Positions 22,271 through 33,685 are shown, counted from the first letter of the stretch. The stretch: 64,000 bases of DNA from Nageia nagi (GCA_050084985.1 JBITNC010000001.1:84258001-84322000), one strand, 5' to 3'. The notes: generated by a model not told the origin, from the sequence alone. Made by a program: numbers and translations.

Positions 22271-23116
22271 TGTTAACACATAAAAATGATTTTATGTTTT
22301 TAAATCAATAAATTAATGAAATATGCTTGGCCTAACTATATGTCTTGAATGGATTAAAGTGATAATATCAATGTTTGGCTTGAATATGAATATTGCATGG
22401 GTTATCTTGAATATTGCATGGGTTATCTTGAATATTGCATGAATTATCTTGTTTATTGATGTATTTATCTTAAATCTTGTGAATTAACCTTATTTATGTG
22501 GATGCATGCTGACCTATGGGCGGTATTACCTATATCTATATAAATAAGGGATCTAATATTAAGTCCACAACAATAAGGATACACATGATCCCACGTATGG
22601 TATTGTAAGTGGCTACCCCTTAAGGTATCTCTTGGTACTGCCTACAAGGCTATGGTTTGTGTGCTTCCTTACGCGAGCTCTCTTGACATCTGTGATCATT
22701 ATACTGCAATCTGAGATATCTATACTGAAGATCTGGACCTAATCGAGAGGTCAAAGCTATCAAACTAAGGCCATCGATGCTCCTTTGTGAATGGAAGAAC
22801 ACCGCTGATGCTCTAATACTACTGAAACAGACCGCCCGTGGTCCTCTTTTCGCATCCTTGCAGGTCACGATGTTGTGGAAACGGTAGCTTATCATCACTA
22901 CATTGCCAATATCTACGTCTTTCATTGTCAGGTACATTCCGTGAGGTTAGTACATAAATCATAGTCTTGGTTGGTACATTTACACTTCTGAATTGCTATA
23001 TGTTGTTTATTGTTATCTAGAATAAATTGCTATCCGTAGCTAGAATACAGATAATATTGAGTTTGTAGATAGTTGCTTATTTACTTATTTGCACTCTCAA
23101 TTTTTATTTGTAAACA
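22271..23116 (+). repeat. 3' LTR of the young element
   Basis: 846 bp, TGTTAACA...TGTAAACA. It aligns without gaps to the 5' LTR except for 27 extra bases near 22676-22702. The first 290 bases are identical in the two LTRs; the differences cluster in the middle, mostly C/T and G/A. Confidence 0.95.
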
Positions 23117-23121
23117 GTATG
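23117..23121. other. Target-site duplication, right copy (GTATG)
   Basis: Second copy of the GTATG found at 16952-16956. Removing the insertion and one copy restores the reading Glu-Glu-Tyr-Glu-Ala-Leu of the host RNase H. Confidence 0.95.
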
Positions 23122-23486
23122 AAGCATTGATATTGGTTTTGAAAGCAATTGTTACATTGAGAATTAAAGATTTAGAGATTTATGGTGATTCCTAGCTTGT
23201 AATTAACCAAGTACAAGATATTTTTAATACAAAAGATGAAAAATTGAGGCCCTATAAGGTTGTAGTTAATGATTTACTAGATGAGTTTGATAGATATACT
23301 ATTCAAAATATACCACAAACTAATAATAGGTATGCATATACCATAGTAAGTGTAGCTTCTCTTGCTCCAATTAAAATTGTAGATGAAGAGATAATATTGA
23401 AAATACATAAGCTTGGTACACTCTCTTATATTGAAGATATTCTTGAAATTCACACTTGTATTATTACTAATGAGAATGATTTTTAG
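23117..23486 (+). pseudogene. Second RNase H of the old element, 3' half
   Basis: Continues from 16956: EALILVLKAIVTLRIKDLEI, then YGDS and LVINQVQ, the second-half core of a plant-type RNase H with the catalytic Asp of 'GDS' kept. A stop follows the GDS. The open piece 23244-23486 then reads into the RNase H-integrase connector. Confidence 0.85.
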
Positions 23487-23579
23487 AATTATTATTTTAA
23501 GATTTACAATTATTTGAAGTATCAAATAATTCCTAATGATTTTGATAGAAATGGAAAGTTCAAATTCAAAAGTATTGCT

Positions 23580-24440
23580 ATTAAGTATGTTATCATTGGT
23601 GAAGTGTTGTATAGAAGGTATTTTCATGGTGCTTTATTGTGATGTCTAATAGAACATGAGATAGATATAGAATTAGAACAAGCTCATGATGGTTTATGTG
23701 GTGGTCATTTTTATTCAAAGCAATTGTATACTAAACATTTTTGCATTGGTTATTATTGTCCCACAATGGATGAAGATTGTAAAGCTCATGTGAAGACTTG
23801 TTTACAATGTCAAAAGCATGCTAATTTGGAAAAACAACCCACTCAAGAGTTAAATGTAATTGCCTCACCATGGCCATTTGCTACTTGGGGCATAGATTTG
23901 ATTGGGCTTATCAATCCTCACTCAAGGGAAGGTCACAAATTTATCATTACATCCATATAATTTGCTACAAAATGGGTTGAACTATTCCTATGAAATCATT
24001 CACCTAAGATAAGATCCTTGCATTCCTAGTTGAAAAATATCATTACAAGATTTGGTGTACCACAAAGGTTGATTATGAAAAATGGGTCTAAATTCAAAGG
24101 TAAAGACATGAAAGCATTTTGTAAAAAGTTTTATATTGTGCAAATATTTTCATTAGTTTATTATACTTAAGGTAATGGTCAAGCTGAATCTACTAATGAT
24201 ACCATCAAGAGCATTTTGTTAAAGAATCAAGAAAAATATAAAATTGATTGGCATGAACAAATACCATATGCACTATGGCCATATAGGAAAAGTATTAGAA
24301 TATCAACTGAAGCAACATCATTCTCATTAGTGTATGGAGATGAAGCTATGGTACCATTGGAATTAGAACTCTCTTCCTTAAGGATTTCATTGCAAGTAGA
24401 TATAGTGGATGAGGATGTAAGAAAAGCTAGGTTACAATAA
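23580..24440 (+). pseudogene. Integrase of the old element
   Basis: Integrase inserts the DNA copy. The zinc-binding HHCC region is visible (AHDGLCGGHF, then CKAHVKTCLQCQKH). The core starts WPFATWGIDLIG with the first catalytic Asp. The second block reads RLIMKNGSKF where the family has S/T-D-N-G-x-x-F, so the second catalytic Asp is lost. The Glu block GNGQAESTN is kept, followed by WHEQIPYALWPYRKSI and an SLVYG block. Stops interrupt it in three places. The C-terminal GKF/GPY region, which the younger element keeps, is not found here. Confidence 0.85.
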
Positions 24441-25211
24441 TTAGATTCACTAGATGAGAAGAGGCTGATGGCAATTGAGAGTAATGGATGATACAACTTG
24501 TTGTGTATCCACATATGTTTTTTTCCTTGAACCATACAAAGCATAATGTATTTATGTCATAAACCAATGATGCAACCATAAGTAGATTCATAATATTGAC
24601 TCATCATCAATAGATGATGCAACTCATTGTGTATCCAAATCATTTTCATGCAAGGTATAGCTAACACCTTTTTGCAAGCATCTAAATCATGAAGAAGAGA
24701 AGAGAATACAAAGAAAATCACATCATCAATGGCATGCTAACTATTCCTACACTACTAGTGGTGTACAAATCAATAACATTTCATTAAAAACAAAGAGATC
24801 TCTTTTGTCTTAATGCATGGACATAAAAGCATCAATTTCTTAAGTAGTATTCATGATGCAATGGCCAAATACATGGTTGAATTGTGTAAGGGGGAAAACA
24901 ACATATTTCATTTCACAAATTGGACATGGAACCATAAGACTTCTCACTAGCAGAATTCCTTTTAGGATAGATGTATCATAAGGGGCAAAGAGACACAATT
25001 ATTAAGATGTTATTTTGGTTGGACCACTCAAGGACCTTTCTTGAGGAAACCAAGCCAAAATGGGAAAGCAAAGGACCCTAAATATCAACATCATCATCAA
25101 GTAGCAGTGTAACAAAGAGTTCAAAGTTCTCAAAATTTTCCTTTTTACTTCTTCTCTGGATATATAATTTCATTGATTCAATTACACCTCTAAAGAGGAG
25201 AAAAATATAGA
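24441..25211 (+). other. 3' region of the old element
   Basis: Non-coding, AT-rich, ending in a purine-rich run (AAAGAGGAGAAAAATATAG, about 25193-25211) that fits a polypurine tract before the right LTR. A TGATGCAACTCATTGTGTATCC-like phrase occurs twice (near 24489 and 24610). No coding sequence was recognised. Confidence 0.6.
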
Positions 25212-25831
25212 TGCCTAAAAATGAATTATTATTATTTGAATAATTCATTTTATAGTATCAATGATATTTACTATAAAAAGGGGTTAAAGAATACCCAAAG
25301 ATATGTAATTAATTTAATAGACCACTATATGATGTAAAGGGATGTCAAATATCAATAAACATATCACAAATAAGGTAATAGATAATGATTCCATGAATCA
25401 AGGATGGTCAAGGCATTGCTATTAAAGAATATCAAAGGCAATGCATATGATATTAGTAGAGATCAAGAGACAGAAGCTAAAAACATGCTACACCATTTTA
25501 TCCAACCAATAATGATATTTTGTAACTCCACCTCTACGTAGATTTGTTAAACCCTTCATGTCACTTTCATATATTTTTGGTTTCGTTCATCTATCTACTT
25601 ATCCTACACAGTTAATGACATGTTATCTTAGGTAGTTGGTGGCATGCATTTCTTTGAAAGCATGATGGTTATTAGTGAATGATTATTGTTATTTCATATT
25701 TATATGATTATGATGAAGGTACATTGATTATCATTTTTCATTTGATTTCATATTTTTTATACATGCTTCAATAATTAATTGTAGACAAATAGTGCATCGA
25801 TTTACCATTTAAGCATCATTTGATATCTACA
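25212..25831 (+). repeat. Right LTR of the old Tat-like element
   Basis: Starts TGCCTAAAAATGAATTATT and ends GATATCTACA. It aligns with 11942-12562 over its full length, with many substitutions and few indels. Confidence 0.9.
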
Positions 25832-26079
25832 CATATATGAGATATTGGATGATGTCAACCAAAATATCCCATGAAATTCACCCCCCCACCCTCTCCACCT
25901 CCACCCCCTAACCACCACCCTAACCCACTGGTGTAGATGAACAACATTTATGATATGTTATTGCTCATGATATTAATTAGTTAAAAGAAACATACACCAC
26001 ATCTAGAGTATTCGTAGCTCCCCTAGCCATGTTATACTATTTTTATCTTTGATGCAAACCATAATTGATACTATTAGGA
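25832..26079. other. Spacer with a C-rich tract
   Basis: A strongly pyrimidine-rich, C-run stretch (about 25878-25925, CCCCCCCACCC-like) stands out in AT-rich DNA. Otherwise nothing was recognised. Confidence 0.6.
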
Positions 26080-27560
26080 GTGTTGATGGGGATATGTATG
26101 GTTTCGAGGCATGGAGAGAGCGCATGAGATAACATTATTTAGATGATCTCTCCACTCAAGAGGTAAATAAGTTAGGTATTACTAAATCCACACTTGCTCC
26201 ACACTTCATTGATACATCTACTAGAAAACCCATCCCATCTAATAAATAAAGAATTCCCTATGATTGGTGCATCCATCCTATGATAGCTAAAATGTTTTGG
26301 GATCAATGGTGGATGATGTTTGATAAACCACCACATTCCAATTCTAATTTCCCTTTGTATTTTTGGAAGAAAATATATGCTGAGTGTGTATTAGAAAAAC
26401 ATGTGAATTATTTTGATATGAGACAGAATCAAGGGATTGGTCAGTTGATCATGGGATATCTTGTACAAAGATGATGTCAATGGATAATGTTGAACTTACT
26501 AGGATAGAGGTACATTTACCATATTTTTAGTGTGTTTAACATGTATGTAATGTGTATTTATAAATTAATTTGAATAATATATATTGTTAATTTAAAATTT
26601 AATACCTTTATATTTTTTATTGTAGATGATGGGAGGCTCCACTTTAGTTGCATCTCATAGAGCTTTTATGACATCAAATCCTATATCTATGGGCATACCT
26701 TATGAGGTAAACAAATATATCGAGTTTAACAATTTCTATATTAATTTTGTTAGATATTATTCACATCTAAATATGTACATGTGTATGCTAAAATTTTTTT
26801 AATTCCAGGTAGATGTGCATCCTAAGATGACTACATTCGATCAAAGAGAGGGAGAATCGATGGCTGAGAATTAAACATCCACCACTCCATAGGTTGTCAC
26901 TCATATGTCTACTTCATTTCAGTTAATTTTTTAAAATATATTATTATATATATGTATATGATTTGTAGGTCATAAATAATTCCATGTTAATTTTGTTAGA
27001 TATTATGTGAATGTGAATGTGTATGCTGAAAAATATTTTTTATTCCAGGTGGACATCCATCTTGAGATGATAGCATTTGATCAACTAGAGGATGTATCGA
27101 TGGCTGATTATTTAGCATTCACCATTCCATAATTTTTCACTTGAATGTCTACTTCATTTTATGTAATTTTGTAAAATGCATATTAATGTGTATGTATGCA
27201 ATTTGTAGGTCTTAAAAATCTATATCCATTTAAAAACCTTACTTTTATTCAATAGTTTTTTATTTTATCTTGTAGGATGTTATTTATCATGCATTTCATT
27301 TTGATGAGATCAGTACATCATCTACATAATAGGATATAGTCATTGAGGGAGAATCTTAGTATCATGATATGGTAATATTTATTTACATTTTTAAAACTTC
27401 TAGATAGATTAAATTTATTTTATTAAATATTTAAAGGAATCACAAATATGAATGATAATATATGCTAACTTAAGTTTATTTTTGTTATACAAAATAAGGC
27501 ATCTTCATCAGTTGAAAAGAGGAGGAGGATCGATGATGGAGATACATCTAGACCTACATA
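26080..27560 (+). pseudogene. Unidentified coding relic, exon-like structure
   Basis: A stretch near 26090-26480 reads as damaged protein (VDGDMYGFEAW, then PYDWCIHPMIAKMFWDQWW). It is rich in Trp, Asp and His, unlike the surrounding AT-rich noise. Downstream, segments preceded by TTTTTATTCCAGGT or TTCCAGGT look like splice acceptors followed by short exons. The last exon-like piece (about 27500-27560) ends in a basic-acidic stretch (KRRRIDDG-like) and a stop. I do not recognise the family. A DNA-transposon gene or a dead host gene are both possible. Confidence 0.3.
26741..27226 (+). repeat. Tandem duplication of an intron-exon-like unit (2 x about 240 bp)
   Basis: Copy 1 is 26741-26986, copy 2 is 26987-27226. 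Both start TTAATTTTGTTAGATATTAT, contain TGTGTATGCT, an ATTCCAGGT acceptor-like site, a GAT-CATTTGATCAA-like exon, and end in ATTTGTAGGTC. The copies are clearly diverged. Confidence 0.75.
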
Positions 27561-28559
27561 GATATATCTAGGATTGATTATGTAGTTATGGTTTTTGTAT
27601 GTTAGTTGTAGATCATGATATATGTATATGGACATTATACATTATTGTGGACTTTAGACATTACTTTTATGATATTTTTATGTTAATATTATGGAATTTG
27701 GATATTGTAGACTTTGTGGACTTTGGAAATTATTATTATTGACTTTAGACATTGTTATTATGGACTAGATGCTATTATTACATGGACGTTTGACACATAC
27801 ATGTTATTATATTATTACATGGACAAGATGTTGTTACATGTACTCTTTCACATAATGATTATGATGTTGTTATGTATTTTTCACACAATTTTTCTAAGAT
27901 TATAAGTTTACAAATGTTGTAATAATAAACAAAAAGTTTAATAAATAATAATAAGATAACAAGTTTAGATAATAACAAGATAACAACTTTAGAAGATAAC
28001 AAGTTTACAAGATAACAAGATTATATTTCTATTTTATGGTTATAATAGAGTAAGCACTATTTTTCAATAATGTTAGTCTTTTAATGATCCAAAAGAGGTT
28101 TATAAGAGTAACAAACTAATCAATGATATTATCTAACATTTTATAGAATCATCCCAAGTACATAGCCAAAAAGACTCATTGGAAATAGTTTAGTTTTATT
28201 TGATTTATAAAAAATATCAAGTATATAGAAATTTGAAATGGTTTTTTTCAAGTGATTTATTTGATTTATATAAAATATCAATTTAGAGACACTTTAAAAA
28301 AATTAAGGTTAAATCAAATGAAATTATGTAATTTCTCATTATCTTCTTTTTGCATTATTCTAGGTGGGTCCACCAAGGTAAATATAAAACATAATTATCT
28401 TTTGTACTATCATCTACATGTTTATATATGATATGAACAAAAATGGAAAGCTATTTAGAATTATAATACTAAGACTATATTTCTTCTTATGGTGCTAGAG
28501 TATAGTTTTCTCCAAATTTTATGACTACTAATATAGTTCCATATGGAAATGTGTTTCTA
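27561..28559. other. AT-rich stretch with ATGGACTTTGGACAT-like repeats
   Basis: Irregular short repeats with GGACTTTGGA / GGACTTTAGACATTATTATT occur between about 27640 and 27780, then GATAACAAG repeats near 27950-28020. No gene was recognised. Confidence 0.5.
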
Positions 28560-29890
28560 CATTGACAAAATTCACTATCAAGCCACCAATCATGTTGGGA
28601 ATGTTTCACATATTTTGGAATCAAGTTACTCTTAAAATCATCCATAAATGTATGTACCTAATGTTTTTAATTACTATATCAACATGCTTCTCAATGTTTC
28701 CATCCCTCAATGTGTACTCAACACTCTTGAATTTTTTAATATCCACTAATGTTTATCCAAAATCGTGTAAACTACTTTCATGTACACATTCTCCTAAAAA
28801 TGAAAGGTTCCCACATATAGAACATTATCTTGAAATACATGCATTTGAATAAAATGATTGACCATCTGGAATTTGATAAAATAAACTTGTTATAAACACA
28901 TTGATATATTTAGGTGCCATATTAAGACCACATCCTTCCAATAAGTTGTTAGTATGGAAAGTGCCATGTATATGTTGAAAAACTTGATAATAATATCTAA
29001 ATTGCATATGAGATTTACAACAACATGTTATTCTTTGCTTGTTAATTCTAACATACCAAGGTTTGCATTTCTCAAAAGATCTTTGACTTATGTTAATATT
29101 AAAACTACTTCACACATTCTCATTTATAAATTTATTATACAATTGAGTTTAAGTCATATCTAAAAAGTGTTTTACATGCTCAGGTTGATGATCTTTTGAT
29201 TCTAGAGATTTCTTTTCTTTTAAAACATCTTTAATATTAGGATATACCTTTGTATGATCATCCCAATAATTTTCAATTACACATTTTATCTCATTATTCA
29301 ATTTCCTATCATACCTAGAAAGCCACCACTAAAACTCTAACATTGGCTAATTGGATCAATTTCAATGCTTTTTCTTCTCTTCATAGCTCTTCGCAAAGTT
29401 TTAGGGTGTATATTTAGATATCCACTAATATTACTATTTTTTTTTATAATTGATCTATTTACTAAAGTATTTGTTATGGCTTGTTGTGCCGCATTCCTAT
29501 CTTTAGATCAACTCTTCTTCCAAATAGATTCCATGTCACTATAAACAATGGATATAACTTGTTTTAAGGGTTCTTCTTTTTTCACACAAAAACCTAAATT
29601 TTTCATTAATATTCTCACTTTTGACATTATCATTATTTGTAACATGATTTGACATTTAAATCCTAGCTCCTTATTAAAAAAAATTGATCATATATCCTAT
29701 TTTTATGTGTTCTCATTTGTCGCATAGATGTCGTACTAGGAACATTATCTAAGATATTACGTTCAATACATAAAAAATATTTATATCAATGGTATTATTG
29801 ATATTTTAATTCTTAATATCATTAACATATGGATTCAAATACATACCTGGATTTGTGTCCATAGTTGGTACTCCAAGGCTAAGGGTTGGC
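28560..29890 (-). pseudogene. Unidentified minus-strand coding relic with Cys/His cluster
   Basis: Read leftward, several broken pieces form protein-like sequence: a basic part (NISGYLNIHPKTLRRAMKR near 29450), then QRSFEKCKPWYVRINKQRIT followed by CCCKSHMQF (about 28975-29080). After that come an open 60-codon piece (28825-29007) and an H-x-x-x-WW-like end near 28590. The CCC-x2-H cluster recalls metal-binding parts of eukaryotic transposase-like proteins, but I cannot name the family. A donor-like GTATGTATTTGAATC site ends the rightmost piece (29846). Confidence 0.35.
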
Positions 29891-30214
29891 TCACTAAAGT
29901 TTACTATAGAGGGAAAAAAAGGTAGCATATGATAATTAATTAGTGACTTGTTGATGACTTAATTAAGAATTATTCTAATAGTTAGCTAAAATTAAATAAA
30001 TTAAGTAACCAATATAAAGTGGCATTATGTAAACTCAAGGAAAATAAAAACATAAAATATAAAGCCTTAAACCTTAATGAAACTAATATATATAGTGGCA
30101 TTATGTGACATATATGCTTATCCAAATTTGAAGAGCATTAAAGAGTTGATATAACATAACATATTTAACCCCATTGGCCAAATTTTATTTAACCTCATTG
30201 GAAAAATCTTGATA

Positions 30215-31525
30215 GGACATTCAAACCTTAAACTTTAAAACCTAAACCCTTGAAATCTAAACCTTAAACCCTTAAGCTAAGTAAATAAACATAAGCATTA
30301 AAATGTAAATCCTAAACCCTTAAGCCTTAAACAAACCTAAACCCTTAAGCTTGAAAAAAACCTAAGAACTAAAATGTAAACCCTAAATCCTAAACCCTAA
30401 ACCCTTACTTTCCCTAAATTGCTAAATTCTTAAACCCTTAACCCTTAAGTTCTTAAACCTAAGTAACCCTTAAACTCTTTAACCCCTTTAACATCATGTT
30501 TGACCCTATTGCTAAATTTTTAACCCTTATAACCCTATAACCCTAAAAACCTAAACACTAAAATGTAAACCCTATTACCCTATTGAACCCTAAAACCCTA
30601 CCCCTAAACCCTTCAACCCTAAACCTTTAAACTCTTAAATCCTTTACCCTAAACCCTTAAAATACTAAACATTTATTCATTAAACTCTTAAACTAGAGTA
30701 ACCCTTAAAATATTTAAACCTTTAATCATAAAACTCTAAACCCTAAACCCAAGTGACCCCATTGGTCATATGTCTAACCCTTTTTGCAAAATATTTATTT
30801 AATTGCTTTGATTAAGTGATCATATTAATCTCCTATATGTTTGTGAAAAATAATCATGAACTATATTTTGTAAATTCAACTATATGTTTATAAAATCTAA
30901 ACTCTAGACCCTTAAAACCTAAACCCTAAACCCTGGAAACCTAAACTCTAAACCCTTAAAAAGTAAACCCTAAATGCTAAACCCTTAAGTCAAGTAAACA
31001 AACCTAAGCACTAAAATGTAAACCCTTAAGCCTTAAATGAACCTAAACCCTTAAACAAACATAAAACCTAAACCCTTAAACCTTAAACAAACCTAAGTAC
31101 TAAAACATAAACCTAAAACCCTAAATCTTAAACCCTAAAATGTAAACCCTAAACCATTACTTGCCCTAAACCTCTAAACTCTTAAACCCTTAACCCTTAA
31201 GTTCCTAAACCTAAGTAACCCTTAAATGATTTAACCCCTTTAACATCATGTTTGAACCCATTATTCAAATGTTTAGCCCCTATAATCCTATAATATTAAA
31301 CACTAAAATATAAACCCTATAGCCCTAAACATCGATAGCCTACACCTAAACCCTTTAACTCTTCAACTCTAAACCCTTAAAATCTTAAACACTTGACCCT
31401 ACAACCTTAAAATCTTTAAAATTTAATTGTTAAACTATTAAATTCAAGTAACCCTTAATTTATTTAAACACGTAACCATAAAACACTAATCCCTAAATCC
31501 AAGTAATCCCATTGGTCAAATATCT
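30215..31525 (-). repeat. Degenerate telomere-like repeats arranged as a two-copy higher-order repeat
   Basis: About 1.3 kb is dominated by CCCTAAA, CCCTTAAA and CCTTAAAC variants of the plant telomere unit (TTTAGGG on the other strand). The array is itself duplicated. The left half (30265-30890) and right half (30975-31640) share ordered landmarks: a 'TAACCCCTTTAACATCATGTTTGA' phrase, an 'ACTAAAATGTAAACCC' phrase, and 'AAGT-A-CCCATTGGTCA'. Spacing is about 710-750 bp. This is an interstitial, not a chromosome-end, array. Confidence 0.8.
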
Positions 31526-31639
31526 AACTCTTTTTACAAAATGTTGAATCTTTTTTATTAAGTGGTCATATTAATCTCCTATTTGTTTGTGAAAATTAAT
31601 AATACAAATATATATTTGTAAATACTTTTGGATAAAATT

Positions 31640-32144
31640 TGATCATAGGTAATACAATCCAATTTAGTTTAAAAAGGATATTAATAGACTTATCTATCTA
31701 TCTATTCACTTCTAGGAAAACTTTGAAAGGTCCTACAAATAATTGTTGGTAATTTTTTCAAACCCATTGGTCAAGTGGTCATATTAATCTCCTATATGTT
31801 TGTGAGAAGTGATCATTCAACTATATGTTTGTGAATACTTTTGGATATACTTTGATAGTTCCTACATATGAGCTATTATTAGTAAATCTCATAATTAAGG
31901 TTCTTAAGGTAATTAATAGGAGTGTCAAATAACTTAATTACCTATAGAATGTAGTAGTTGTATTTGTAGCAAAATTCTATAAACTAATCTAATAGTAGGA
32001 GTAAAATAATGAGCTAGAGGTGTCATTTTAAGTGGTATATGGAAGGAAATTTTGAAAGTGGAAATAAGTCTAATCAATAATCCATGATCATGTGAAGAGG
32101 GTTTTATTAATTAAATAATTTCTCAATCAATTGAAGAAGGGCCA
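31640..32144. other. AT-rich flank of the telomere-like array
   Basis: Holds a third copy of the non-telomeric tail of the higher-order unit (about 31760-31850, CCCATTGGTCAAGTGGTCATA then TTAATCTCCTATATG). No gene. Confidence 0.55.
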
Positions 32145-32459
32145 TTAGAATGTTGAAAAATACCTATAATTTAAAAGGATATAAATATTCAAATACATAC
32201 TTGCATTCATTTCCATATTCATTGAATTTGAAGCTTCATTCAATGGTGCATCATCTACAATCATATCTACATTCACTTTCTCTTCAATGTCCTCATCTTT
32301 AATTGGGATGGAACATTTAGGTACTTCATTACAATTTGGTTCTTTATTTTGTGCTCCTTTTTCTATTTTCATTTGTGCATCCTTATTTATTTTTGCAAGA
32401 ATATATTTAGATGACATGACCTTCCTTCCTCTCTTTTTTGGGAATTTTTTATCACCCAT
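32145..32459 (-). CDS. Possible first exon of an unknown protein (or relic)
   Basis: An open stretch starting MGDKKFPKKRGRKVMSSKYI is basic at its start and then acidic, with unbiased composition for AT-rich noise. A GTATGT donor-like site at 32200-32195 would end a 259-bp exon within it. The same 14 bases, ATTCAAATACATAC on the + strand, mark the donor at 29846, 2.35 kb further along the same strand. This suggests that this piece and the relic at 28560-29890 belong to one gene, with the telomere-like array in between. The family is not recognised and the gene may be dead. Confidence 0.3.
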   Translation of the reverse strand: MGDKKFPKKRGRKVMSSKYILAKINKDAQMKIEKGAQNKEPNCNEVPKCSIPIKDEDIEEKVNVDMIVDDAPLNEASNSMNMEMNASMYLNIYILLNYRYFSTF

Positions 32460-32810
32460 GATGATGATTAACTTGAGAAGTTTAAAAATTCAATCTTGAA
32501 TATATTTAGAAGATAACCATAATTGCAATGATTGCTTTAGGATTTAATGCCTTAATTCTCTTTCTAAAAAACATAATTCAACTTTAAATTGATTGAAATA
32601 TATGCCTTGGATCTCAATGTTGGTATATTGATTGAATAATGTGCATGAATATGACAAAACCAAGTCAATTCTTGTAAAAAAACTCATTATCTATCATACT
32701 ATATAAATGGAAGAATGATGCAGAGAATATTATGTCAAGTAAATTGATTTTTTTCCTAATTGATTAAAAAATATTAGGATATTGATATGTTTAATGGCTA
32801 TAACATAGAG

Positions 32811-33685
32811 GGATCCCAATGTATTGAAATTCACACCTTGTGCACCCCCACCCAAACTTGACCACCAACTTAGGATTTAGGCTCAAAAAAGGCTAGGTGA
32901 GCCCAACCTATGCCTTGGACCTACAAGTAATTGTCCATGGTTGATTTCACTATAAAAGTGTAAATTCTGGCATATATTTCATGTTGATTTCGATTGAATT
33001 TTATCAATAAATTGAAACCCATTTTATATGAAAGAGTGATGAATTCAAATATGCATTTATTTTTAGAATTGGAGTATATTTTACATTTTTCTATTAATTT
33101 TTGGTGAAATTGGTCCATAAATGCAAAATATGAGGGTCTCATATTTTCTTAATAAGTTTTTATTTTTTGATATTTATAAAAAAAAACATTATATGGGGAC
33201 CAAATTCACATAATTCTTTATAAGAATAAAAAACATTGAAAAAATATTTAAGTTTAGATCAAATTATGGTGAACGAACATGAGCACTTTTTGAAACCACA
33301 AACATGCTTGATACAAAATTAATAAAAAAGAAAAATACTAATGAAAAAAATATGGAAAAATATCTAGGACAAGTTTCAATGTAGTATTTATCATTTCCTA
33401 AAAGGATTAAAAAAAAAACATTGATTTTAGTCAAATTATGGTGGACGGACACATGCATGGTGTGGTTAAAAAATGGTTTTTAAAAAAATTAATTTTTATT
33501 CATTATATTGAATTTTAAATTCTATGATTTGGGTATTGGAATAAATTATATATTTGAAAATTAGACTTTGATTTCCAATCATACCCAAACTTGAAAATTT
33601 TGAGATCAATCATACCCAAACTTGAAAATCAAGAAAAACACTCACTATTTATCCTTAAAGTGGATTCAACTTCTTGCACCCACCC
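32811..33685 (-). mobile_element. TIR-family element, one end missing
   Basis: The right end, CTTCTTGCACCCACCC (ending 33685), is the terminal inverted repeat. Inside, GGCTCAAAAAAG, ATGAG-GTCTCATATTTTCTTAATAAG and CAAATTATGGTG-ACG-ACA match the reverse complement of 50741-51867. The left terminus is not found, so the copy is truncated at about 32811. Confidence 0.6.

Larger units (their letters stand above)
16957..23116 (+). mobile_element. Young Tat-like deletion-derivative LTR retrotransposon
   Basis: This 6,160-bp element has LTRs of 819 and 846 bp, a 5-bp GTATG target duplication, a tRNA-Trp-type primer site, one long coding frame, a 1.3 kb 3' region with tandem repeats, and a polypurine tract. 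The LTRs differ at about 18 positions (14 transitions) plus one 27-bp indel, so it is far younger than its host element. Most of pol is missing: the RT fingers are partly deleted, and everything from the RT palm through RNase H to the integrase core is gone. It could have moved only with enzymes from a complete relative. Confidence 0.95.
11942..25831 (+). mobile_element. Old Tat-like Ty3/gypsy LTR retrotransposon, interrupted by a younger one
   Basis: Two LTRs of about 620 bp (11942-12562 and 25212-25831), differing by roughly 13-15% by eye, bracket a primer site, gag, protease, RT, RNase H, a second RNase H and integrase in that order. Without the nested 6,160-bp insertion and its extra 5-bp target copy it measures about 7.7 kb. 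Protease before RT and integrase last is the Ty3/gypsy order. The second RNase H behind the first marks the Tat/Ogre group, and no chromodomain is seen. All coding parts are full of stops and frameshifts, so the element is dead. Confidence 0.9.

Noticed and set aside
22650-22937. 95-codon minus-strand frame in the 3' LTR (and 17360-17557 in the 5' LTR)
   Set aside because: It is located within the LTR, on the antisense strand, with no family match and different length in the two LTRs.
25878-25930. C-rich tract as a G-quadruplex or telomere
   Set aside because: The C runs are irregular and lack the regular four-run spacing or the telomere unit. Only the composition is noteworthy.
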